The translations under genes were made by a program, and so were the position numbers. This document shows, in pieces, positions 34,990 to 44,693 of a DNA stretch of 64,000 nt (positions are counted from its first letter, which is position 1; each line of letters begins with the position of its first letter). A model generated the notes under the pieces. The model saw nothing but the letters and a program-made list of their open reading frames with translations, did no database searches and was not told where the DNA came from. Origin of the DNA: Gallibacter intestinalis (lineage in GTDB: Bacteria > Bacillota > Clostridia > Peptostreptococcales > Anaerovoracaceae); the NCBI RefSeq assembly GCF_014982745.1, contig NZ_JADCKA010000001.1, positions 237,360-301,359 on the forward strand. The letters run 5' to 3'.

Positions 34990-36990
34990 ATGAAGTATGT
35001 TGATGTCGTAATTGACAACAAAAATGATAATACCGATACCCTTTACACCTATGGATGCCCTATAGAAAATGTCGAAACAGGCAGCAAGGTATATGTGCCA
35101 TTTAATCGAGGCAATAAAATAAAAGAAGCCTATGTTTTTTCAGTCAGAGATGACCTTGAAAAAGAAATTGCCAATCTTAAAACTGTGGAAGAAATTGATG
35201 AAGATGTATATCTTACTGAAGAAGCAGTTACCACTGTCAAGTGGATGAGAAAAAGGTATTTTTGCAGATATATTGACGCCGTAAAACTTTTTCTTCCCGT
35301 TGGTAGCAAGGCCAAGCGCAGAGAAATAAAAGAGCCGGTAGATGAGTTTGAAGGAGAAAGACAGGACATAGAAAGACTTACATTTGAGCAAGAAGCTGCT
35401 ATGGCACAAATAATTGCTTCCATGGAAAAGGGAGGAGATAGATTTCTTCTTCAGGGTGCCACGGGAAGCGGTAAGACTGAAATATATATGAGGTCTGCAT
35501 CGGAATGTATAAAAAACGGAAAAACCGTTGTTGTAATTGTTCCGGAGGTTTCTCTGACAGGTCAGCTGATAGAAAGATTTATTGCAAGATTTGGCAGAAA
35601 AAACATAGCAATTATGCACAGCAGACTTACGGCAGGGGAAAGATACGACCAGTGGCAGAAGATAAAAAACGGTGACATTAAAATAGTAATCGGTGCCAGA
35701 TCTGCTGTTTTTGCACCTGTAAAAAATATAGGTCTGATAGTTCTTGATGAGGAACATGAGGCCTCGTATAAGTCGGATATGAGCCCTAAATACGACACAG
35801 CCGAGGTTGCCGCTAAAAGAGCGGAATATTACGGAGGATGCGTCATTATGGGCAGCGCTACACCGTCTGTATCAAGCATGAAAAAGTGTGAAGACGGCAT
35901 ATATAAAAAGTTGGTCCTTAAGGAAAGATATAACGGTATGCCGCTTCCACAGGTATTTGTAGAGGACATGCGAGCAGAACTAAAAGAAGGAAACCGTTCA
36001 GTTTTTAGTAGAAGGCTATATGACGAAATAAAAAACACTCTTGCCGGGGGAGGACAGACAATACTCCTTATAAACAGGCGAGGATATTCGTCCTTTGTTT
36101 CGTGTAGGCAGTGCGGCTATGTGGTTAAATGCGAAAAATGCGGAATACCTATGACATATCATAAGGATAGAAATAAGCTTGTGTGTCATTATTGCGGTAA
36201 AACCGCTGAAATTCCTGACATATGTCCTGAATGCGGCAGCGGATACATTAGGTTTTTTGGAACAGGTACGGAAAAGATCGAAGCTGAAACGAAAAAACTT
36301 TTTCCTGATGCTGTAGTTGACAGGTTGGACTTTGATACAGCTTCAAAGAAAAGCGATATGAACAGAATCCTGAAAAACTTCTCAAAGGGTAAGACTGATA
36401 TACTGGTAGGTACACAGCTGATAGGAAAGGGACTAGATAACAGAAATGTCGACTTAGCCGGAATTCTTGCTGTGGATACGATGTTAAATCTTCCAGATTA
36501 CAGAGCTTCGGAAAGAGCCTTTCAACTAATTTCTCAGGCTGCTGGGAGAACAGGCAGAGGGGAAAAGCGAGGAAAGGTAATAGTACAGACATATCAGCCG
36601 GACAGCTTTGCCGTAAGATGCGGAGCTGAACAGGATCCTGATAAATTTTATAAAAACGAAATAAGAATCAGAGAGCTTATGGGGTATCCACCTTTTGGAG
36701 TTTTCGGTCAGTTTTCAATAACCGGAAAATCCGATGAAGCCGTTAATGGGATTGCAAAATTGTGTCTTAATTCCACTGAAAAAAGCTTTGGTAAAGATGC
36801 GATTGTAGGCGTTAAAAAGCATGCAAGAAGCAAAGAAGACTTAAGGGTGATGATTCTTATAAAGTTTTCAAGGAAACAATATGACAAATTCGCTCAAATG
36901 GCGGAGGAATTAAAAGAATATATGAGAAATAACAGAACGGGAGTCGCTCTTATTATAGATACGGACCCGTACACATTATGGAGGAATTGA
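34990..36990 (+). CDS. priA: primosomal replication-restart helicase PriA
   Basis: A 666-residue superfamily 2 helicase that reloads the replisome at collapsed forks. Walker A is GATGSGKTEIYM (about 153-164) and the DEEH box is VLDEEHEASYKS. A zinc-binding cysteine cluster begins CRQCGYVVKCEKCG and ends CPECGS. Helicase motifs V/VI are QLIGKGLDNRNV and QAAGRTGRG. It is somewhat shorter than the usual 730 residues, mainly at the N-terminal 3'-DNA-binding domain. It is followed after 3 bp by def, a conserved priA-def-fmt order. Confidence 0.96.
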   Translation: MKYVDVVIDNKNDNTDTLYTYGCPIENVETGSKVYVPFNRGNKIKEAYVFSVRDDLEKEIANLKTVEEIDEDVYLTEEAVTTVKWMRKRYFCRYIDAVKLFLPVGSKAKRREIKEPVDEFEGERQDIERLTFEQEAAMAQIIASMEKGGDRFLLQGATGSGKTEIYMRSASECIKNGKTVVVIVPEVSLTGQLIERFIARFGRKNIAIMHSRLTAGERYDQWQKIKNGDIKIVIGARSAVFAPVKNIGLIVLDEEHEASYKSDMSPKYDTAEVAAKRAEYYGGCVIMGSATPSVSSMKKCEDGIYKKLVLKERYNGMPLPQVFVEDMRAELKEGNRSVFSRRLYDEIKNTLAGGGQTILLINRRGYSSFVSCRQCGYVVKCEKCGIPMTYHKDRNKLVCHYCGKTAEIPDICPECGSGYIRFFGTGTEKIEAETKKLFPDAVVDRLDFDTASKKSDMNRILKNFSKGKTDILVGTQLIGKGLDNRNVDLAGILAVDTMLNLPDYRASERAFQLISQAAGRTGRGEKRGKVIVQTYQPDSFAVRCGAEQDPDKFYKNEIRIRELMGYPPFGVFGQFSITGKSDEAVNGIAKLCLNSTEKSFGKDAIVGVKKHARSKEDLRVMILIKFSRKQYDKFAQMAEELKEYMRNNRTGVALIIDTDPYTLWRN

Positions 36991-36993
36991 TTT

Positions 36994-37488
36994 ATGGCTC
37001 TGAGAAATGTTGTAAAAAGAGGAGACGCTATATTGACAAAGCACTGCAGAGAGGTGACGGAAATAAATGACCGTATAATAACTCTGCTAGATGATATGGC
37101 TGAAACCATGAGAGAGGATATGGGTGTTGGCATAGCAGCACCTCAGGTGGGCGTAGCAAGAAGAGTATGTATTATAGAACCTGAAGAAGGAAGACTTGTG
37201 GAATTTATCAACCCTGAAATTCTTGAATCAGAGGGTGAACAGCTTTCTACGGAAGGATGTCTTTCCGTTCCTGGGATGATAGGTGATGTGGTAAGACCTC
37301 AGCGATTGGTAGTTAAATATCTTGATAGATATGGCAACGAAAAGACTGAAGAATTCACTGATTTTGAAGCGGTTGTGGTAAGCCATGAGACAGATCATCT
37401 TGACGGGGTACTCTTTGTGGATAAGGCCACAAATGTGCGTGAAGCAGGCGAGGAGCCTCAGGAAGATATGACAGAGGTGGAAAACTAA
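36994..37488 (+). CDS. def: peptide deformylase
   Basis: A 164-residue metalloenzyme removing the formyl group from nascent proteins. The three motifs are GVGIAAPQVG, EGCLSVP (metal-binding Cys) and SHETDHLDG (HExxH-type, two His ligands and the catalytic Glu). It has a short acidic C-terminal tail. It sits between priA and fmt; its stop overlaps the fmt start by one base. Confidence 0.97.
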   Translation: MALRNVVKRGDAILTKHCREVTEINDRIITLLDDMAETMREDMGVGIAAPQVGVARRVCIIEPEEGRLVEFINPEILESEGEQLSTEGCLSVPGMIGDVVRPQRLVVKYLDRYGNEKTEEFTDFEAVVVSHETDHLDGVLFVDKATNVREAGEEPQEDMTEVEN

Positions 37489-38423
37489 TGAAGATTGTCT
37501 ATATGGGTACGCCGGATTTTGCTGTACCTGCTCTTGAAGCTTTGGCAATCTCCGGCAATGAGATAGGCTATGTGGTAAGTCAGCCTGATGCGGCAAGGGA
37601 TAGAGGTAAAAAACTGAAGCCTACACCGGTAAAGGCAAAGGCTATGGAACTGGGACTTACAGTGCTGCAGCCTGAAAAAATTAAAAATAATGAGGAGTTT
37701 TTGCAAACTTTAGAGGATTATGCTCCGGACTTAATAGTTGTGGCAGCTTACGGAAAGATAATCCCTAAAGAGATATTGGAGCTTCCAAGATGCGGATGCA
37801 TCAATATCCATGGATCGATTCTTCCAAGATGGAGAGGTGCTGCGCCTATTCAAAGAGCGGTTATGGAAGGCGATACGGAAACAGGAATTACTCTTATGTA
37901 TATGGCCGAGGGACTGGATACTGGAGATATGATAGCCGTTGCTAAAACTCCAGTTGCTGAAAAAACTTCGGGACAGCTTCATGATGAACTCGCAAGACTT
38001 GGGGCTGAGCTGCTAGTATCAAAGCTTGATGACATCGATAAGGGCAGAATAACAGCCGAAAAGCAGGATGACAGCCTGTCTTGCTATGCACCGATGCTTT
38101 CAAAAAAAGAAGGCAAGTTGGATTTCGGTAAAGATGCCAAAAAGTTGGCATGTGAAGTAAGAGGACTAGATCCGTGGCCGGGAGCCTTTACATATCTAAA
38201 CGGTGAGCTGTTTAAGATATGGCAGGCTAAAGCAGTGGAAAATGCAGATGCGAAGGGTTTAAAACCGGGTACTGTTCTGGCAGCAGATGCGTCAGGTATA
38301 GATATAGCAACCGGCAAAGGAATTTTAAAGGTTATGATGCTTCAGGTGCCGGGAAAAAAGAGAATGAGTGTTGAAGATTATATGAGGGGCAATAAAATTG
38401 AAATCGGAACAGTTTTAGGATAA
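37488..38423 (+). CDS. fmt: methionyl-tRNA formyltransferase
   Basis: A 311-residue enzyme that formylates initiator Met-tRNA, the partner of deformylase. It has the N-terminal GTPDFAVPALEAL, the folate-binding/catalytic segment NIHGSILPRWRGAAPIQRA with Asn and His, and the Asp of LDTGDM. The C-terminal OB-like domain (about 205-311) binds tRNA. Start and order with def are conserved across Firmicutes. Confidence 0.97.
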   Translation: MKIVYMGTPDFAVPALEALAISGNEIGYVVSQPDAARDRGKKLKPTPVKAKAMELGLTVLQPEKIKNNEEFLQTLEDYAPDLIVVAAYGKIIPKEILELPRCGCINIHGSILPRWRGAAPIQRAVMEGDTETGITLMYMAEGLDTGDMIAVAKTPVAEKTSGQLHDELARLGAELLVSKLDDIDKGRITAEKQDDSLSCYAPMLSKKEGKLDFGKDAKKLACEVRGLDPWPGAFTYLNGELFKIWQAKAVENADAKGLKPGTVLAADASGIDIATGKGILKVMMLQVPGKKRMSVEDYMRGNKIEIGTVLG

Positions 38424-38447
38424 AATATCTATTATGGAGGAAGCCAA

Positions 38448-39152
38448 ATGTTTTACGGATTTTACGGCCCATACCCTCTGCTCCTTTTGGCATCTTTGCT
38501 CTTTAGCATGTACGCCAGTGCAAAGGTAAAGAGGGCATATTCTAAATATTCTAGAATAGGAAATAAAACAGGAATGACAGGAGCTCAAGCGGCAAGGAAG
38601 ATACTTGACGCCAATGGACTTACAGATGTCAGGATAGAATTGACACCAGGAGTTATGAGCGATCATTACGACCCTTCAAAGAGAGTAATGAGACTTTCAG
38701 AAGGAGTGTACAATGCGAGCACTTTAGCAGCCATAAGCATAGCTGCCCATGAAAGCGGTCATGCCATACAGCACGGCGAAAAATATGGACTTTTATCCTT
38801 GAGAAATACCATAGCGATACCTGTTGGCTGGGCCAGTAAACTCGCATGGGTATTCATTATAATAGGAATATTGCTGACTGGAACTTCCATGTATATGGAG
38901 GGAAACTGGCTTTTGGATATAGGTATCATAATGTTTGCTGCAGTGGTGGTTTTCCATTTGGTAACACTGCCGGTGGAACTTGATGCCAGCAAAAGAGCAC
39001 TTGTTCAGATGCGTGAGCAGGGCATAATGTTTAAAGATGAAACAGAAGGAGCCAGAAAAATGCTTAAGGCAGCGGCTATGACATATTTGGCGGCCTTGGC
39101 AGCGGCACTGGTACAGCTGATAAGACTTCTTGCAATCAGAGGAAGGAACTGA
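38448..39152 (+). CDS. zinc metallopeptidase, YugP family
   Basis: A 234-residue membrane-associated zinc protease-like protein. An N-terminal transmembrane helix is followed by the HExxH motif in AAHESGHAIQH (about 104-114). Two more helices (about 128-147 and 155-175) and a C-terminal hydrophobic segment follow. Homologues are annotated as YugP/neutral zinc metallopeptidase with unknown substrate. It lies between fmt and rsmB, its usual neighbourhood in Clostridia. Confidence 0.88.
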   Translation: MFYGFYGPYPLLLLASLLFSMYASAKVKRAYSKYSRIGNKTGMTGAQAARKILDANGLTDVRIELTPGVMSDHYDPSKRVMRLSEGVYNASTLAAISIAAHESGHAIQHGEKYGLLSLRNTIAIPVGWASKLAWVFIIIGILLTGTSMYMEGNWLLDIGIIMFAAVVVFHLVTLPVELDASKRALVQMREQGIMFKDETEGARKMLKAAAMTYLAALAAALVQLIRLLAIRGRN

Positions 39153-40444
39153 TGGATATAAACAGAAAGACCGCATACCTTGTTTTAATGGCGGTGGAAA
39201 CAAAAAAGCAGTATTCAAATATTGCTCTTAATCACAATATAAAAAGGGAAAAGCCAACATCAGAAGCCTTTGTAAGGGAACTGGTATATGGAGTATTAGA
39301 AAATAAAAAGCTTTTAGATTATGTTATTTCAAAACTTATAACAGGAAAGCTTAAAAATGTCAGAACGCCGGACCTTACAATCTTGCGCATGGGTATATAC
39401 CAGATAGCAAAGATGTCGTCGGTACCTGAGTATGCAGCGGTGGATGAAAGTGTGCAGCTGGCAAAAAAATATGCTAGAGGCAGGGATAAGTTTATTAACG
39501 GCGTGCTGCGCTCATATATAAGAGACAGGTACAACATAACCCTTCCGGATAGGGAAAAAGAATTGGTAAAATATCTGTCGGTAAAATATTCCTACGAGGA
39601 ATGGATAATAAAGCTGTGGATGGAGGAATTTGATGCCGAATTTACAGAGAGCCTGTTGGCTGCTGGAAATCAGACACCACCTCTAACAATAAGAACTAAT
39701 ACAGGTAAAATATCAAGGGACGAGCTTATAGCAGAGCTGAAAAAAGAAGGCTTTGAAGCTGAAAAATGCAGTTTGGCCGAAAAAGGCATAAAGGTTATTG
39801 GAGAAGGCCTTTTAGAAACGGAGGCATATAAGAAGGGAAAGTTTTCAGTGCAGGATGAAGCTTCCCAGGTGGCAGTGCAGCTGCTGGATCCAAGACCCGG
39901 AGAACTTGTTATTGATGTATGTGCTGCGCCGGGAGGAAAAACCTTAGCCAGTGCAGAGAGAATGGACGGACACGGAACTGTAATGGCACAGGATATATAT
40001 GCCGGTAAAACCGACATAATAGAGAGAGAGGCAAAGAGGCTCGGTCTTCTAAATATAAAAACTAAAACATGGGATGCCACAAGACTCAGACAGGAGCTTT
40101 GTGGTAAAGCTGATAAGGTTATTGTGGATGCACCATGTTCTGGACTGGGAGTTGTAAGACGCAAGCCGGAAATTAAATATAAAAAAAATAACGAGCAGAT
40201 GGCATCGCTTCCGGTAAAGCAGCTAGCTATACTGGAAACTGCTGCAAATTATCTTGTGGATGGCGGACTGCTCATGTACAGTACATGTACTGTTAATCAC
40301 TACGAAAACAGAAGAGTAGCGGAGGACTTTGTACGAAGAAATCCGGAGTTTAAAATTGAAGACAGAATTCAGCTGTTGCCTAATGTTAACGGCACAGACG
40401 GATTTTACATATGTCTGATGAGAAAAGAGGCAAAGAAAAAATGA
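39152..40444 (+). CDS. rsmB: 16S rRNA (cytosine(967)-C(5))-methyltransferase
   Basis: A 430-residue RNA m5C methyltransferase. The N-terminal NusB-like domain (about 1-135) contains AYLVLMAVE and RGRDKFINGVLRS. The catalytic domain has the SAM motif DVCAAPGGKTLA, the cysteine of VDAPCSGLGVVRRKPEI and the nucleophile in MYSTCTVNHYENR. The C-terminus ends in lysines and overlaps the prpC start by 4 bp. Confidence 0.95.
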   Translation: MDINRKTAYLVLMAVETKKQYSNIALNHNIKREKPTSEAFVRELVYGVLENKKLLDYVISKLITGKLKNVRTPDLTILRMGIYQIAKMSSVPEYAAVDESVQLAKKYARGRDKFINGVLRSYIRDRYNITLPDREKELVKYLSVKYSYEEWIIKLWMEEFDAEFTESLLAAGNQTPPLTIRTNTGKISRDELIAELKKEGFEAEKCSLAEKGIKVIGEGLLETEAYKKGKFSVQDEASQVAVQLLDPRPGELVIDVCAAPGGKTLASAERMDGHGTVMAQDIYAGKTDIIEREAKRLGLLNIKTKTWDATRLRQELCGKADKVIVDAPCSGLGVVRRKPEIKYKKNNEQMASLPVKQLAILETAANYLVDGGLLMYSTCTVNHYENRRVAEDFVRRNPEFKIEDRIQLLPNVNGTDGFYICLMRKEAKKK

Positions 40445-41190
40445 TTCACGCGGGTTTTAAAAGCGATATAGGCATGAAAAGGAAAAACAACGAGGATTCG
40501 TGTTTTATGATGCCGCGGGAGCAGGTCTATATGGTGGCAGACGGTGTTGGAGGCAACAACAGCGGTGAAACTGCCAGCGGACTTGCGGTTTCCACAATTG
40601 CAGAGAGAATAAAAAAGAAAAGTCCCCTCTCCGTGAAAAAAGACGAAGATGTTATAGGGATTTTAAAGGACTGTGTTGAACTTGCCAATAGGAAAATAAT
40701 AAACTACGGGATAAAGCACCCTGAAAACAAGGGCATGGCTACAACAATAGTAATGTGCTGTGTTAAAGGTAATAAGGCTTATTTTGCAAATGCCGGAGAC
40801 AGCAGAGCGTATATTTTAAGAGGCGGTGAGCTTTGTCAGATTACCGAAGATCACAGCTTTGTAAATAGCCTACTTAAAAAGGGAGCCATCAGTCCAGAAG
40901 AAGCTATGAGCCATGAAAAGAGAAATATGATAACAAAGGCTCTTGGCGCTGAGAATCAAGTGGGAGCTGATTATTATCAGACAGATATTAAAAACGGGGA
41001 TATAATACTGCTCTGTACCGACGGACTTTATGGAGAAGTGCCGGAGGAGGAGCTGTGTGAAGCAATAGAAAAAACAGATGATATGAGCGAGCTTGCGGCT
41101 ACGCTTGTGGAAATGGCTAATTGCCATGGCGGCAGAGATAATGTAACTGCTGTATGTTTAAAGGTCGAAGGAGGATATTTCAATGAGTGA
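40441..41190 (+). CDS. prpC: PP2C-family protein phosphatase
   Basis: A 249-residue metal-dependent Ser/Thr phosphatase that reverses PrkC kinase phosphorylation. PPM motifs are visible: GMKRKNNEDS, VADGVGGNNSGETAS (metal-binding Asp), GMATTIV, NAGDSRAYI, LLCTDGLYGEV and GGRDNVTAV. ATG 40441 overlaps the rsmB stop by 4 bp (ATGA); an upstream in-frame ATG at 40411 would lie inside rsmB. It overlaps prkC by 8 bp, the standard Firmicute phosphatase-kinase pair. Confidence 0.95.
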   Translation: MIHAGFKSDIGMKRKNNEDSCFMMPREQVYMVADGVGGNNSGETASGLAVSTIAERIKKKSPLSVKKDEDVIGILKDCVELANRKIINYGIKHPENKGMATTIVMCCVKGNKAYFANAGDSRAYILRGGELCQITEDHSFVNSLLKKGAISPEEAMSHEKRNMITKALGAENQVGADYYQTDIKNGDIILLCTDGLYGEVPEEELCEAIEKTDDMSELAATLVEMANCHGGRDNVTAVCLKVEGGYFNE

Positions 41191-43105
41191 AAGAAATGTT
41201 CTGGCAGGAAGATATGAGCTTATAGAAAAAATCGGTGATGGGGGAATGGCCATCGTTTATAAAGCAAAGGACAGACTGCTGAAACGTTTTATCGCCGTAA
41301 AGATACTTAAGCCTGAATTTGTTCAGGATATAAAGTTTGTGGAAAATTTCCGTAAGGAATCCCATGCGGCTGCCAGCCTTTCCCACCCAAATATCGTAAG
41401 CATCTACGATGTGGGCCAGGAGGGCAATATAAACTATATTGTTATGGAGCTAGTAAGCGGTAAGACACTCAATGAGCTTATAAAAGAGGAAGCTCCTATG
41501 GATTACAGAAAAGCAGCCGACATTGCAAAACAGGTGGCGGCGGGACTTTCTGCGGCTCATAAAAAGGGCATTGTCCACAGGGATGTTAAACCTCATAACA
41601 TACTGATGACAGAGGACGGCATTGCTAAGATAACAGATTTTGGTATCGCAAAGGCAGTTACAAACACTACTATTGTGGATTCCGGTAAAGACAATGTCAT
41701 GGGTTCTGTTCATTATTTCTCACCGGAACAGGCAAAAGGAGCCAATGTTGATGAAAAATCGGATATATATTCTCTGGGCATAGTTCTCTATGAGATGCTT
41801 ACAGGAAAGGTGCCTTTTGATGGAGATAATCCTGTAACGATTGCTCTGATGCAGATTAATGAACCGGTTACTCCGCCTTCGGTGTTTAACCACAATGTGC
41901 CACCGGGACTGGAAAGAATCGTTATGAAGGCCGTTGAAAAGCAGCCTAAGAATAGATTTGATTCTGCTGATGAGATGATTGATGCTCTGGATAAAATGGA
42001 AGTGGTAAATCGTGTTGTGGGCGATTCCATATATGACGGAGCAGAAGAACTCAATGAAGCGTATGACAACTACGACAATTACGATACATATAGTTTCGGC
42101 CGTGAGGAACTGAATAAGGAAGCCGGCAGAAACAAAAAGAGCAAAGGCAAAGGCTCTAAAAACAAAAAGAAAATCGCAATAATAGCTGCTGCCGTAATTG
42201 TAGCTTTGGCTGCACTTGTAGGAATAGGATTTGCTACCGGACTTTTTGATAAAAAGGATATAGAAGTGCCTGATTTTAGGGGCATGACTATAGAAGAGGC
42301 TGAAGATAAAGCTGAAGATCTGGGCATAGAAGTGAAAATCGGAAAATATGAATTTTCAACTGAATATGAACAGGACCAGATAATGGATCAGGATCCTAAC
42401 CATGGCGAAATGGTAGCCAAAGGAGATACGGTGACTGTAGATATTTCCAAGGGCGGTGAAAGAGGTGTGATTCCGAATCTCATCGGAAAGAGCGAAGAAG
42501 ATGCTAAAAAGATGATAGAAGATTACGGATTTGAGTTAGGTACTGTTAAAGAAAAGGAAAGCCACGAGGAAAAGGGAACCGTTATTGAACAGGATCCTTC
42601 TGCCGGAAGCGAAGGTAAGCAGGGAGATACAATCAACATCACAATAAGTGACGGAAGCGGCAAGGAAATGGGAGAAGTTCCTTATGTTCTCGGTATGAGC
42701 GAAGATGAGGCAAGAGCTGCTATAGAGGAAGCTGGCTTTAAAGTTGGAGATATTTCTGAAGGTGTAAGTTCAGCCTATGATAACGGACAGGTTATGTGGC
42801 AGGAGTATGATGCGGGAACTTCCGTTGAAAAAGGAACTGCCATAGATATCAGAATAAGCGGAGGACAGACTTCTACAAAAACTATAGAAGTTCCATTATC
42901 TCAAGCTAAAAATGATACAACAACTTTAACAATTGTGGTTACAGATGAAAGCGGCAATGTAATATGGAGAGATAAAGTGTCTAATGTGGACTCTTCAGAT
43001 AAATATTCAAATTATCCTGTAAATGTAATCGGGAAAGGACGCTGTACAGTGAGAGTTTATTTTGATAGTGACCCAGAACCAATAGTACAAAAGATAGATT
43101 TTTAG
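41183..43105 (+). CDS. prkC: PASTA-domain Ser/Thr protein kinase
   Basis: A 640-residue eukaryotic-type kinase that senses muropeptides or lipid II. The cytoplasmic kinase domain (about 8-275) has IGDGGMAIVYKA, the catalytic HRDVKPHNIL, DFGIAKA and GSVHYFSPEQAKG. A Lys/Arg/Gly linker leads to one transmembrane helix (about 330-354). Three extracellular PASTA repeats follow (about 358-425, 427-494, 496-563), then a Thr/Ser-rich tail domain of about 75 residues. It is coupled to prpC by overlap and followed by rsgA. Confidence 0.96.
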   Translation: MSERNVLAGRYELIEKIGDGGMAIVYKAKDRLLKRFIAVKILKPEFVQDIKFVENFRKESHAAASLSHPNIVSIYDVGQEGNINYIVMELVSGKTLNELIKEEAPMDYRKAADIAKQVAAGLSAAHKKGIVHRDVKPHNILMTEDGIAKITDFGIAKAVTNTTIVDSGKDNVMGSVHYFSPEQAKGANVDEKSDIYSLGIVLYEMLTGKVPFDGDNPVTIALMQINEPVTPPSVFNHNVPPGLERIVMKAVEKQPKNRFDSADEMIDALDKMEVVNRVVGDSIYDGAEELNEAYDNYDNYDTYSFGREELNKEAGRNKKSKGKGSKNKKKIAIIAAAVIVALAALVGIGFATGLFDKKDIEVPDFRGMTIEEAEDKAEDLGIEVKIGKYEFSTEYEQDQIMDQDPNHGEMVAKGDTVTVDISKGGERGVIPNLIGKSEEDAKKMIEDYGFELGTVKEKESHEEKGTVIEQDPSAGSEGKQGDTINITISDGSGKEMGEVPYVLGMSEDEARAAIEEAGFKVGDISEGVSSAYDNGQVMWQEYDAGTSVEKGTAIDIRISGGQTSTKTIEVPLSQAKNDTTTLTIVVTDESGNVIWRDKVSNVDSSDKYSNYPVNVIGKGRCTVRVYFDSDPEPIVQKIDF

Positions 43106-43113
43106 GAGAATAA

Positions 43114-43983
43114 ATGAAAGGTCTCATAGTCAAAGGTGTCGGCGGGTTTTACTATGTGGAAGACGACGAAGGCAGACGCATTCAGTGCAGGGCCAGGGGC
43201 GTATTTAAGAATGAAGGCATAACGCCCTATGTGGGAGATGAAGTTGAATTTTCTATGGTAGATGATGAAGAAGGCGTTGTGGAAAAAATTTATCCGAGAA
43301 AGAATTCCTTTATCCGCCCACCCATATCAAATGTCGATCTTATAGCTGTGGTTGTATCGGCTTCCAAACCGAAATTCAATCCGTTTATAACTGACAGATT
43401 TCTGGTTATGGCTGAAAAAAGCAGCACTGAAATTGTCATCTGCATAAATAAATGTGACACAGCAAAAGAAAAAGATATTGAGAAAATTGCAAAAATTTAT
43501 GAAAAAATATATACTGTTATTAAAATCAGTGGAAGCACAGGTGTCGGGATAGATGAACTCCGTGAAGTGACAATGGATAAAAAGACAGCATTTGCGGGAC
43601 CGTCGGGAGTAGGAAAATCCACGATTATAAATGCACTTCAGCCTGGATTTTCTCTGGAAACCGGAGAAATAAGCGGCAAGACAAAGAGGGGCAGACATAC
43701 TACGAGGCATGTGGAAATTTTCCATACGAATTACGGGGCCATGGTATATGATACACCGGGATTCACTTCCTTTGATGTACTTGAAGCAGATGAAGCAGAG
43801 CTGCAGCATTATTATCCGGATATAATGGAATATGCCGGAAACTGCAGATATGATAACTGTATGCATATAAAGGAACCTGAGTGCGGAGTTTTGAAAGCGC
43901 TGTCTGAGGGTAAAATAAATCAGAGCAGATATGATTCATATAAGAACCAAATAGAAGAAATAAGAAATAAAAAAAGATATTAA
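43114..43983 (+). CDS. rsgA: ribosome small-subunit GTPase RsgA
   Basis: A 289-residue circularly permuted GTPase maturing the 30S subunit. The order is an OB-fold (about 1-65), G4 INKCD, then G1 GPSGVGKSTIINAL, G2 and DTPGFTSFD (G3). The C-terminal zinc finger is CRYDNCMHIKEPEC. The length is normal. The order prkC-rsgA-rpe matches B. subtilis; the thiamine pyrophosphokinase gene that often follows rpe is absent. Confidence 0.96.
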   Translation: MKGLIVKGVGGFYYVEDDEGRRIQCRARGVFKNEGITPYVGDEVEFSMVDDEEGVVEKIYPRKNSFIRPPISNVDLIAVVVSASKPKFNPFITDRFLVMAEKSSTEIVICINKCDTAKEKDIEKIAKIYEKIYTVIKISGSTGVGIDELREVTMDKKTAFAGPSGVGKSTIINALQPGFSLETGEISGKTKRGRHTTRHVEIFHTNYGAMVYDTPGFTSFDVLEADEAELQHYYPDIMEYAGNCRYDNCMHIKEPECGVLKALSEGKINQSRYDSYKNQIEEIRNKKRY

Positions 43984-44004
43984 ATAGAAAATAGAGAGGA
44001 TAAA

Positions 44005-44655
44005 ATGAAAAAACTTGCTCCATCCATACTTTCAGCTGACTTTGCCCAGCTGGGAGCAGAGACGGAAAAAATAGAGAAGGCAGGAGCCCATATTATACAT
44101 GTAGATGTGATGGACGGACATTTTGTTCCGAACATAAGCTACGGAGCAACCGTTATGAAAAGCCTTTTAGGCAAGACAAAGCTGCCGTTTGATGTGCATC
44201 TTATGATAGAAAATGCTGATAAGTATATTCCGGATTTTGTAACGGAAAATACAGGATACATTACAGTGCATCAGGAGGCATGTACACATCTTGACAGAAC
44301 GATTGAATTTATAAAATCATTTGGTGTAAAGGCAGGAGTTGCGCTAAATCCTGCAACGCCTCCACAGACTCTGGAGTATGTGGCAGATAAACTGGATATG
44401 GTGCTGGTGATGTCTGTAAATCCGGGATTTGGAGGACAGAGCTTTATAGATAATGCTCTTACAAAGATAAAAAAACTGGATGATTTTCGTAAAAAAAATA
44501 ATCTGGATTTTGAGATAGAAGTAGACGGAGGCGTTAATCTTTCCAATGTGAGAGAGATATGCGATGCCGGAACGGATATCATTGTAGCCGGTTCCTCGAT
44601 ATTCGGTGCTGAAGACATCGGAAACAGAGTAGGGGAATTTTTAGAGCTGCTTTAA
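44005..44655 (+). CDS. rpe: ribulose-phosphate 3-epimerase
   Basis: A 216-residue TIM-barrel epimerase of the pentose-phosphate pathway. It has APSILSADFAQLG, HVDVMDGHFVPNISYG, the metal-binding HLMIE, SVNPGFGGQSF and the catalytic Asp of IEVDGGVN, with phosphate-binding VAGSSIFG. AGAGAGGA precedes the ATG. It is part of the prpC-prkC-rsgA-rpe block. Confidence 0.96.
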   Translation: MKKLAPSILSADFAQLGAETEKIEKAGAHIIHVDVMDGHFVPNISYGATVMKSLLGKTKLPFDVHLMIENADKYIPDFVTENTGYITVHQEACTHLDRTIEFIKSFGVKAGVALNPATPPQTLEYVADKLDMVLVMSVNPGFGGQSFIDNALTKIKKLDDFRKKNNLDFEIEVDGGVNLSNVREICDAGTDIIVAGSSIFGAEDIGNRVGEFLELL

Positions 44656-44693
44656 TATAGTAAGTTAATTTTCAGAAACCAAAGGTGGTCGAT

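Noticed and set aside
44667..44681. CodY-box-like sequence between rpe and ddl
   Set aside because: It matches the AATTTTCWGAAAATT consensus at 12 of 15 positions. About one match of this quality is expected by chance in an AT-rich 64-kb window, and no promoter is evident there.
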